From positions 249,263 through 313,262 of the forward strand of contig NZ_LT607417.1 of assembly GCF_900095225.1 (NCBI RefSeq): a DNA stretch of 64,000 nt, written 5' to 3'. A program made the position numbers and the translations under genes. This document shows, piece after piece, positions 52,784 to 60,435 of this stretch (its first letter is position 1; the number at the start of each line of letters is the position of its first letter). The notes below the pieces were generated by a model that did not search any database, was not told the origin of the DNA, and was given only the letters and a program-made list of their open reading frames with translations. This DNA comes from Pseudomonas sp. UMAB-08. Its GTDB lineage: Bacteria; Pseudomonadota; Gammaproteobacteria; Pseudomonadales; Pseudomonadaceae.

Positions 52784-55171
52784 TCAGTGAGAGAACAACG
52801 AGTTCCCGACCTTGCCCGCCATTTTCTCCGGTTTGATCAGAAACCGCGCCAGTGCTGGCAGTAGCCACAGAGCGCCGAACATGTTCCACAGGAGCATGAA
52901 GGTCAGCATCAGGCCCATGTCGGCCTGGAACTTGATCGCCGAGAAGATCCAGGTGCAAACCCCGATGGACAGGCACAAGCCGGTAAACAGCACCGCCTTA
53001 CCGGTGGACTTCAAGGTCTCGTAATACGCTTCTTGCAGGGGCAGACCCGCACGCAGGAAGCTTTCCAGACGGCTGTAAACGTAGATGCCGTAATCCACAC
53101 CGATACCCACACCTAGCGCGACCACCGGCAAGGTCGCGACTTTCACCCCGATGCCCATGAAGGCCATCAAGGCGTTGCCCAGTACCGACGTCAGCACCAG
53201 CGGCAAGACGATGCACAAGGTCGCCGCCCACGAACGGAAGGTGATCATGCACATGGTCGCCACGCAGATGTAGACCAGGATCAGAATCGTCAGCTCCGAC
53301 TCCTTGATCACTTCGTTGGTGGCCGCCTCGATCCCGGCATTGCCCGCGGCGAGGAGAAATTGCAGACCGTCCCTGTCGTTGTCCCTGGCGAAGTCCTTGA
53401 CTGCATGCACCGCGCGGTCAAGGGTTTCGGCCTTGTGGTCATTGAGGAACACCAACAGCGGGGCCAGCGAGCAATCGTTGTTGTACAGGCCGTCAGCGCG
53501 GGAGATGGAGTTATTCAGCACGTCCTTGTTACGCGACAGGGATTCCCATTTCAGGTTGCCCTCGTTCATGCCCTTGATCATCTGCTTGGACACAGTCACC
53601 AGGGAAATCGCCGACTGCACGCCTGGGGTGTTCTCCATCTTCCAGGTCAGTTCGTTGATGGCAGACATCGTCGGGTAGGCCGAGCAGCCTTCTGGCGGGG
53701 TCTTGACCATCACCACCAGGACATCCGAGCTGGTGGAGTAGTTTTTGATGATGAAACTGTTGTCTTTGTTGTAGCGCGAATCCGGACGCAGTTCCGGCGC
53801 ACCCTGGTCGAGGTCACCGATTTTCAGGTTCTGGCTGTACCAGAGCCCACCACCGAAGGCCAACAGCGCCAGGACGATAGACACCGGAGCAACTTTCGCG
53901 CTGGCGAAATTCGACAGCAGGCGCCAGAACGGATGCTCACGCACCGCATCCTTTTTGCTGCGCTCAACGGCTTTATTGCTGATGCCGACATAGGAAATCG
54001 CCACCGGCAACAGGATCAGGTTGGTGAAAACGATGACCGCCACACCAATCGACGCGCCGATGGCCAGCTCGCGGATCACGCCGATGTCGATAATCAGCAA
54101 GGTGATGAAACCCACTGCGTCGGCAAGGATCGCGATCATCCCCGGCAAAAACAGTTGGCGGAACGTCCGTCGAGCAGCGGTCAACGCGTTGTCGGCGTCG
54201 CTGGACTGCATGGCGATACCGTTGATTTTTTGTACGCCGTGGGAAATACCGATGGCGAAAATCAGGAACGGGACCAGCATCGAATACGGGTCCAGGCCGA
54301 AGCCCACCACGTGCATCAACCCCAATTGCCAGACCACCGCAATCAGCGTGGTACTGAGCACCGCGATCGTGCTGCGGATACAGCGCGTGAACCAGATGAG
54401 CAGCACCAGGGTGATCAGGAAAGCCACACCAAAAAACAGGACCACCATGATCAGGCCATCGATCAGGTCGCCGACTTTCTTGGCGAAACCGACGATGTGC
54501 ACCTTCACATTAGGGTTCTGCGCCTGGAACTTGTCGCGAATTTTCTCTTCGAGCTGATGGGAAAACTGCCGGTAATCGAGGGCAAGCAGCTTGCCTTGAT
54601 CATTCGGGTCCGGGTAGGACTCGAGCAACGGAATGTCCACGATGCTCGATTTGAAATCGTTGGCCACCAGTCGACCGACCTGACCCGATTTGAGCACGTT
54701 GTTGCGCAACTGATCGAGGCTGTCTTCGGAACCGTTGTAGCTTTGCGGGATGACTTCACCACCGGCAAACCCTTCTTCGGTCACTTCGGTCCAGCGCACG
54801 CTGGGACTCCACAGCGACTTCAACCCGGATCGATCAACGCCGGAGATGTAGAACACCTCGTCATTGATCAGTCGCAGGGTCTCCATGTACTCCTTCGTAA
54901 AGATGTCGCCGTCCACCGCTTCGACGGAAACGCGCACGGTATTGCCGAGGTTGGCCAGATCGTTACGGTGCTCAAGCATCTTCTGGATAAAGGGATGCTC
55001 GAGCGGAATCATTTTTTCGAAACTGGTCGAGGGCCGGACCAACGTCGCCTGATAGAACAGGAAGGCACTGACCAGCAGGCAGATGAAGACCACTACCGGG
55101 CGATTGTTGAAAATCAACCGTTCAAGGAGCGTCGCCTTGTCTTGATGATGAAGTGGTTGATGATTGGTCAT
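52784..55171 (-). CDS. RND-superfamily permease (MMPL/HpnN-like)
   Basis: A 795-residue inner-membrane protein of the RND superfamily with two repeats of one helix, a periplasmic domain and five helices. The helix-4-type segments are GLDPYSMLVPFLIFAIGISHGVQ in the first half and VATLPVVALGVGIGVDYGIYVYSRL in the second. It belongs to the single-component MMPL/HpnN type that moves lipids rather than drug efflux AcrB. It follows the YCF48 gene by 27 nt; GAGGAAG precedes ATG 55171. The cargo is unknown; a hydrophobic compound or lipid is the best guess from the neighbours. Confidence 0.88.
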   Translation of the reverse strand: MTNHQPLHHQDKATLLERLIFNNRPVVVFICLLVSAFLFYQATLVRPSTSFEKMIPLEHPFIQKMLEHRNDLANLGNTVRVSVEAVDGDIFTKEYMETLRLINDEVFYISGVDRSGLKSLWSPSVRWTEVTEEGFAGGEVIPQSYNGSEDSLDQLRNNVLKSGQVGRLVANDFKSSIVDIPLLESYPDPNDQGKLLALDYRQFSHQLEEKIRDKFQAQNPNVKVHIVGFAKKVGDLIDGLIMVVLFFGVAFLITLVLLIWFTRCIRSTIAVLSTTLIAVVWQLGLMHVVGFGLDPYSMLVPFLIFAIGISHGVQKINGIAMQSSDADNALTAARRTFRQLFLPGMIAILADAVGFITLLIIDIGVIRELAIGASIGVAVIVFTNLILLPVAISYVGISNKAVERSKKDAVREHPFWRLLSNFASAKVAPVSIVLALLAFGGGLWYSQNLKIGDLDQGAPELRPDSRYNKDNSFIIKNYSTSSDVLVVMVKTPPEGCSAYPTMSAINELTWKMENTPGVQSAISLVTVSKQMIKGMNEGNLKWESLSRNKDVLNNSISRADGLYNNDCSLAPLLVFLNDHKAETLDRAVHAVKDFARDNDRDGLQFLLAAGNAGIEAATNEVIKESELTILILVYICVATMCMITFRSWAATLCIVLPLVLTSVLGNALMAFMGIGVKVATLPVVALGVGIGVDYGIYVYSRLESFLRAGLPLQEAYYETLKSTGKAVLFTGLCLSIGVCTWIFSAIKFQADMGLMLTFMLLWNMFGALWLLPALARFLIKPEKMAGKVGNSLFSH

Positions 55172-55198
55172 GCGAAAACTTCCTCGCCTTAATAGGTC

Positions 55199-56296
55199 TT
55201 ATTGTTGGACCAGCTCAGCGCCGGTTGGCGAGGTAACGCGAACGCCACCTTGTCCTACCAGAATCAGATCGCCCTTGTCGTCGGCGGTCACACCTGCCAG
55301 GGAGATGCGGTCAGGGCGATTGGACACCTTGAACGAAACACCGTCGTCAGTGCTGCGCATCACACTGCCGCCATTGCCCACCACCACCAGCGAGCCGTCC
55401 GGCAGCAAGGCCGCATTCGACAGGCCGAACTCCAGCGGGCCGCGTGCGCCCTTGAGCTCAATGGCAGTCCAGGTAGTGCCGAAGTCAGTGGACCGAAACA
55501 GGTTGCCGCGCAGGCCATAGGCCAACAGCGTGCCGGACTTGGCAGTGCCGATCACACCAAACAGGGAACCCTGATAAGGGCTCTGTACGCGCTCCCAGGT
55601 TTGTCCCTCGTCGGCAGAACGGAACATGCTGCCCATTTCCCCCACGATGAACAGACCGGAATCCTTGATCTCGGCGATGCCGTTGTAGTGGTACTGGTCC
55701 TGGTTGTCGATGCGGTCGCTGACATCGGCCCAATGCGCGCCGCCATCAGTGGTCGTCAGCAAGGCGCCATAGGCACCCACGGCAAAACCTGTCTGGGAGT
55801 CTTTGAACCAGACATCCAGCAAGGGTGCTTCGCGGTTGAGGTCTTCGAACTGCCTGGTCCAGGTCGCGCCTGCATCGGCACTGGCAAGAATCTGTGCATC
55901 GTGCCCGACCGCCCAGCCATGCGTGTCGTCGACAAAATAGACCGCCGTCAGCAACTGCCGGCTCGGCACTTTGGCCTGAGTCCAGGTCTTGCCCTGATCA
56001 TCGGAATACAGAATGTGGCCCCGGTCGCCCACGACGACCAGCCGCGCACCGGCATGGGTCACGTCGAGCAATAACCCGCGAGAGGATTTGGGCGATTCGA
56101 TGGAAAAAGTAGAGTCTTCAGCCGTGCTTTGCGCAGCCTGCAAGGGCGCGGCAAAACCAGATACCGACAGCGCGCCGAGCAGCGAGATGGACACTGAGAG
56201 TGCTGCCGCCAGGGACTTGCCTTTACGTAACGCCGATGGACGGCTTATAGCCACATCCACACCGGACTGGGTGCGCCGATTTACAGGCTCACTCAT
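55199..56296 (-). CDS. YCF48-family beta-propeller protein
   Basis: A 365-residue exported protein. A long N-terminal leader (hydrophobic core about 28-50) is followed by BNR/YCF48 blades: LYSDDQGKTWTQAKVP, ILASADAGATWTRQF, LLTTTDGGAHWADVSD, FRSADEGQTWERVQ and FRSTDFGTTWTAIEL. Family members act as periplasmic assembly or scaffold proteins. It is the first gene of a unit with the RND permease, with its own possible sigma-70 promoter. Confidence 0.87.
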   Translation of the reverse strand: MSEPVNRRTQSGVDVAISRPSALRKGKSLAAALSVSISLLGALSVSGFAAPLQAAQSTAEDSTFSIESPKSSRGLLLDVTHAGARLVVVGDRGHILYSDDQGKTWTQAKVPSRQLLTAVYFVDDTHGWAVGHDAQILASADAGATWTRQFEDLNREAPLLDVWFKDSQTGFAVGAYGALLTTTDGGAHWADVSDRIDNQDQYHYNGIAEIKDSGLFIVGEMGSMFRSADEGQTWERVQSPYQGSLFGVIGTAKSGTLLAYGLRGNLFRSTDFGTTWTAIELKGARGPLEFGLSNAALLPDGSLVVVGNGGSVMRSTDDGVSFKVSNRPDRISLAGVTADDKGDLILVGQGGVRVTSPTGAELVQQ

Positions 56297-56386
56297 AGAC
56301 CTCTCCCCCGTTATTGTTATTAGGTCGACCTCAAGGTGTCCCAGAGGGCCGCAACCGCTCTAGAAAAACCCTTTGGAAGCAGACCT

Positions 56387-56416
56387 ATCCTATCCAGCTT
56401 TAGAAACGTATGACAA
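56387..56416 (-). promoter_or_regulatory. Possible sigma-70 promoter of the YCF48-RND unit
   Basis: On the minus strand TTGTCA (56411-56416) and TAGGAT (56387-56392) are separated by 18 nt. The predicted start lies about 80 nt before ATG 56296. Boxes are moderate, so this is tentative. The rest of the 319-bp gap between the two genes shows only the hairpin at 56575. Confidence 0.4.
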
Positions 56417-56574
56417 TCGACATGACGTTATCTTTTGTTAAGCCGGGCGTGCGTGATTGATGGCTTATTCGTTTGCCTGATGACCGAGGTGCGAGCAGAC
56501 ATACCGTACCGACAAGGGCACATCTGATCGCAAGCCTGCGCATCCCGGCAGATCGCGTATCTCTGGGGTGGCAC

Positions 56575-56609
56575 GCGAGACTGCGATGAAGGGGCCAGCG
56601 CAGTCTCGC
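56575..56609. terminator. Hairpin after DUF1329 gene
   Basis: GCGAGACTGCG (56575-56585) and CGCAGTCTCGC (56599-56609) form a perfect 11-bp stem with a 13-nt loop, 7 bp past the DUF1329 stop. No T tract; it may be a 3'-end stabiliser or an inefficient terminator before the YCF48 gene. Confidence 0.55.
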
Positions 56610-56615
56610 CGCCCC

Positions 56616-57989
56616 CTACCGGGTACCGCGCCGGCGCAAGGCCGCGGGTGTGAACTCGCTTTCCTCAGGGCTGATCTGGCTGAAGTCGATGGTATTGGGC
56701 TCCTCGTTGTCCAGGTTCTGCACGTGATAGCGACGGGCCTGAAGATCGTGGAACACATCCAGTGCGGACCAGGTGGTGGGCAGCTCGTAGAAGTTCTTCA
56801 GGTAGGCCATCGATACCCGCCACAACTCACCGCGGCTGTCGTACTGATCGACCACCGCCGCTTGCCAGCTGTCCTCGTCCAGATACAAGGTCCGCTTGGA
56901 GTAGATGTGCCGTGCGTTGGGTTTGAGCGTGCCCTCCACCACCCACACCCGATGCAACTCGTGACGCGTATAGGCAGGGTTCAGATGGCCCGTCTGCAAC
57001 AACTGCTTGTAGCTGACCTCAGGGCTGGACACCTTGTAATTGTTGTAAGGGATGTAAATTTCCTTCTTGCCCATCAGCTTCCAGTCGTAACGGTCCGGCG
57101 AGCCGTTGAACATGTCGGTGTCATCAGCCGTGCGCAAACCGTCGGCAGCGGGGATGGGCGTGTCATAAGCCAGATTCGGCGCGCGTCGCACCCTGCGCTG
57201 GCCGGCGTTATACGCCCAGGCCTGACGCGGTTCCTTAACCTGATCAAGGGTTTCATGCACCAGCACCGCAGAACCGGCAAGGCGCGCCGGGCTTTTGGTG
57301 AACGACAGGTAATAGAACATCACGTTGCCCAAGCCGGCGTACGAGCCATCGGGTTCATAGAACTTGAACTTGGCCTCCTGCTGCGACGTGATCGGACTGA
57401 AACTGCCATTACGCTGTACAGCCACTTCCGACGCACGACGCACCACATAGGTACCGCGGTAGCGGGCAATGTGGTTCCAGAGCGCTTCAACCCCGCTTTG
57501 CGGCATCGGGAACGGAATACCTCCGTATGCATCGACAAAGCCGTTGCCGCCACTGATCAATTTGGCGCTGCCGGCGTTCTTGCGGGTGTTGTCATAAACC
57601 CATTGCGGCGCCGCCCCGCTACGGCGAGTGGTGTAAACCGGCATCTGGTAGCTGTTCGGGTATGCCTCGAACATCGCGATCTGGCCCGGCGTCAGGCTTG
57701 CTTTGTATTGATCCAGATTGGCCTTGGTGATCGTGAACAACGGCGTGTCTGTGCCAAAGGGATCGACATGCGGTTTGCCGGGGCCTTTGTAACCCGCAGG
57801 CGCTTGGGTGAGACCACCACTCCAGGCCGGAATGGTGCCCGCAGCGTTGCCAGCCTTTTCAGCACCCAATGGGGTCAGGCTTTTATCCCATGCAGCAGCG
57901 TCCGCGGCCTGGGCAGTGTTGGCCGTCAGCGTCAGGACAAAGGCGACTGCCATTGACCGATGCGTCTTGAGCATCTGTTTCATGAACAT
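56616..57989 (-). CDS. DUF1329 periplasmic protein
   Basis: A 457-residue protein with a signal peptide (SMAVAFVLTLTANTAQAAD) and the DUF1329 features WDKSLTPLGAEKAGNAAGTIPAWSGG and YDWKLMGKKEIYIPYNN. Family proteins have a lipoprotein-binding LolA/LolB-like fold and nearly always pair with DUF1302. AAGGAG lies 7 nt before ATG 57989. It follows the DUF1302 gene by 17 nt. The role in envelope lipid or sterol-type transport is an inference from fold and neighbours. Confidence 0.9.
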   Translation of the reverse strand: MFMKQMLKTHRSMAVAFVLTLTANTAQAADAAAWDKSLTPLGAEKAGNAAGTIPAWSGGLTQAPAGYKGPGKPHVDPFGTDTPLFTITKANLDQYKASLTPGQIAMFEAYPNSYQMPVYTTRRSGAAPQWVYDNTRKNAGSAKLISGGNGFVDAYGGIPFPMPQSGVEALWNHIARYRGTYVVRRASEVAVQRNGSFSPITSQQEAKFKFYEPDGSYAGLGNVMFYYLSFTKSPARLAGSAVLVHETLDQVKEPRQAWAYNAGQRRVRRAPNLAYDTPIPAADGLRTADDTDMFNGSPDRYDWKLMGKKEIYIPYNNYKVSSPEVSYKQLLQTGHLNPAYTRHELHRVWVVEGTLKPNARHIYSKRTLYLDEDSWQAAVVDQYDSRGELWRVSMAYLKNFYELPTTWSALDVFHDLQARRYHVQNLDNEEPNTIDFSQISPEESEFTPAALRRRGTR

Positions 57990-58006
57990 CTGCGCTCTCC
58001 TTGATT

Positions 58007-60016
58007 TCAAAACGAATATTTGACGTTCAACCCGATGTTGTCCCGGTCGCGAATGGCACTGTTCTGCCCTGCCCCATAGAATTCGGTGTACTGCAGCTCC
58101 GCTTCCAGGCGGTTCTGGTAGCTGGCCCTGACGCCGAGGGTGTAAGCCTTGCGTCCCTCGATAAAGTTGCCGGTCTGGTGGGAGTTGCCCTCGAAGTCAT
58201 CCTTGTAGATCACGAAGGGCGACAGGTTGACCCCCGCATACGCATCGTTCCAGGTGCCCTGGAGCATCAACGTGTAGCCAAAAGCGTTTTTGTTGACCTG
58301 ATCGTTCCGGTCATGGCCGTTGATGTACGGAACGTTGCCGCGGCTGGAGTAATAGCGGGTGCTGCCATCCCAAGCGGTATATTTCAAGCTGCTACCGCGC
58401 AAGTGCTCGGAAGACAGCTCGGCGACGCCGGTCAACGAATCAAAGCTCATTCGTGGGCCGAAGTTGTAGATGGTGCCCAATGAGGTGTTGAACATTTCGA
58501 CGCGCTCGGCGTTATGGATCTTGTCCCCCAGCCCCACGTCATTGCCGCCGATATTGACGTGGGCACCCGAGGCCATTTGGGGGGCCTGCATCAGCAAATC
58601 GCCGAGCAAATCGCTGGTGGTGGCGATACCGATCGGCATGTTCGGCCGATAAGCCAGTTCCCCGAACAACGAGGCGTCACCCAGCGTCGTGTTGAAGCTG
58701 ACACCGAACATGCGGATGTCTTCAGCGTATTCGCGACGCCCCTGGACCTGATTGGCGACGTCCATGGTGGCTATCCCGCCCACCGCAGAGGTCAGGGTGC
58801 TGCGATAGGCCTGGGCCAGTGGCGAATTGGGGGCGGCAGCCAGGGCAGCCTGCAATTGCGCCACGCTGATACCGGCCTGCGCGGCCACCGCCTGTTGAAT
58901 CGCAGGTGTGGTCGCCGCGGTCAGTTCGGCCAGATTCAACCCGCTGTAGCTGCCCAGGTCCGCGTAAATGGTCGGTTCCTTGGCGTGGTAGTTGACGAAG
59001 TAGAAGCCGAACTCGGTGGCGTTGAGCTGTTCGGCCAGATAGCGGAAAGCCACGCCGTATTGCCCGTCATTTTTTGCGTTGATATCCGGCCCGATAGAGG
59101 CCACTTTGAAATTGCCGACGGCGTCAGCACCACCCCCGCCTTGCAGGCCCCCGGCACCCGCGGCACTGAGGCCCTGATACAAACCGTTGAGTGCAGTCAA
59201 CTGCGGCATCACCGCATAGGCCGTATTACCGCCATCGGCAAACAGGTCGGTCTCCGAAAAATAGGTGCCTACCGGATCAACCTGGGTTTCCTTCCAGTTG
59301 AATTGGTAAAAGGTTTCCATCGACAGGTTGTCGCTCAACCCCACGTTGAAGTTCAGCGCCTCGATGGGCACCAGTACCTCCTTGAGTTCAGAGCCCGGCA
59401 AACGGAATTGCGCAGCATTGATCGGGTTGGTGGTGTTGACTCCACCTCGATAGAACAGCCCTTCGCCCCAATTGAATACTTGTCGGCCCAGACGCGCCGT
59501 CAGCGGCAAATCACCGATCTCCCAATTACCGTAGACATAAGCATCGAGAATTTGCGCATCGCGCCCGGCACTGTGACGAGTGTCATAGGTGAAGCTGTTG
59601 TTATCCGGAAAGTTCTGACTGGGTTGCGACGGGTTATTGCTACCGGAGTAATCGGTACGTTTATCCATAATCCGTGTGTCATAAAACGCTGAGCCGCGTA
59701 CGAAAGCTCCATAGTTCTTGTAGGAAACTTCCAAGTCGCTCGTAACTTTATAAACTTCCGAAACCAATCCGGTATCAAAATTACGATTACCGTCATTGAT
59801 ATTGACGTCATCATTAGTTTTGTCCTGGCCTTGCACTCGCCACAACTGACCATAAGACAATGTGGTATCGAACGAGCCTTTGATTTCATCATCGGCAAAA
59901 CTGAACTCGACAGCCTCGACCTCGACGCCGCCCAGCAAGGGCAAAAGCCCAGCCAAGGTGAAGCCCGCAACCTTTGGCGCGAAACGCAGCCGCGCACTGA
60001 AAGGTCTCATCTCCAT
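58007..60016 (-). CDS. DUF1302 outer-membrane beta-barrel protein
   Basis: A 669-residue protein with signal peptide (FTLAGLLPLLGGVEVEAVEF), long alternating beta strands, and a closing aromatic strand LNVKYSF typical of outer-membrane barrels. This matches DUF1302. GGGAG lies 9 nt before ATG 60016. It is the first gene after a predicted sigma-54 promoter and heads a unit with DUF1329; YCF48 and RND genes follow on the same strand. Together they could span the envelope from outer to inner membrane. Confidence 0.9.
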   Translation of the reverse strand: MEMRPFSARLRFAPKVAGFTLAGLLPLLGGVEVEAVEFSFADDEIKGSFDTTLSYGQLWRVQGQDKTNDDVNINDGNRNFDTGLVSEVYKVTSDLEVSYKNYGAFVRGSAFYDTRIMDKRTDYSGSNNPSQPSQNFPDNNSFTYDTRHSAGRDAQILDAYVYGNWEIGDLPLTARLGRQVFNWGEGLFYRGGVNTTNPINAAQFRLPGSELKEVLVPIEALNFNVGLSDNLSMETFYQFNWKETQVDPVGTYFSETDLFADGGNTAYAVMPQLTALNGLYQGLSAAGAGGLQGGGGADAVGNFKVASIGPDINAKNDGQYGVAFRYLAEQLNATEFGFYFVNYHAKEPTIYADLGSYSGLNLAELTAATTPAIQQAVAAQAGISVAQLQAALAAAPNSPLAQAYRSTLTSAVGGIATMDVANQVQGRREYAEDIRMFGVSFNTTLGDASLFGELAYRPNMPIGIATTSDLLGDLLMQAPQMASGAHVNIGGNDVGLGDKIHNAERVEMFNTSLGTIYNFGPRMSFDSLTGVAELSSEHLRGSSLKYTAWDGSTRYYSSRGNVPYINGHDRNDQVNKNAFGYTLMLQGTWNDAYAGVNLSPFVIYKDDFEGNSHQTGNFIEGRKAYTLGVRASYQNRLEAELQYTEFYGAGQNSAIRDRDNIGLNVKYSF

Positions 60017-60137
60017 AATGACTTGCTCCCTGAAGTTACTTATTTTTATACATTAATTATTTCCATAAGAAACATCCCTTTAGCTTGTAGGAAATTTCAC
60101 AAGTTAAACGTACGCGAGCCGCTTTCAAGTTGAAAAC

Positions 60138-60155
60138 CCGCAACCCGGATGCCAA
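60138..60155 (-). promoter_or_regulatory. Sigma-54 promoter of the DUF1302 cluster
   Basis: On the minus strand TTGGCA, then TCCGGG, then TTGCGG reads from 60155 to 60138, with GG and GC 10 nt apart, a near-consensus -24/-12 element. The start would lie near 60128, giving a leader of about 110 nt. The upstream activator site is unidentified; a TGTTAC half-site lies at 60181-60186. The rest of the 419-bp gap to pepN is AT-rich and holds the pepN terminator. Confidence 0.75.
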
Positions 60156-60352
60156 ATGTAATAATAAAAGCGAGGATAAGTGTTACAGAACAAAAAACCA
60201 ATCATTAAAGCAATAACATGCGCAGCTCAACGCGCAGGGAATATCCCGAGGAGTGTTTCAGGAGAGAATACAATCCGACACACCCCTAAAAGTTAGTAAC
60301 TGAATGTAAGTTATCCGCCCGAGACAGACAGCCAATATTTTCTTTACGCAAT

Positions 60353-60389
60353 AAAAAAGTGCTACCCCATTGTTTGCGGGTAACACTTT
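60353..60389 (-). terminator. Rho-independent terminator of pepN
   Basis: AAGTGCTACCC and GGGTAACACTT can pair with one mismatch around a 10-nt loop. On the minus strand a T run (A run at 60353-60358) follows, as expected for the end of pepN. Confidence 0.82.
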
Positions 60390-60435
60390 TCAGAGGGGAC
60401 TTTCTGTTATGCCCTTTGCTGGCGAAGGCGATGAA

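Noticed and set aside
53360..55192. A 610-codon plus-strand open frame opposite the RND permease gene
   Set aside because: Same kind of antisense shadow; the minus-strand RND helices are clear.
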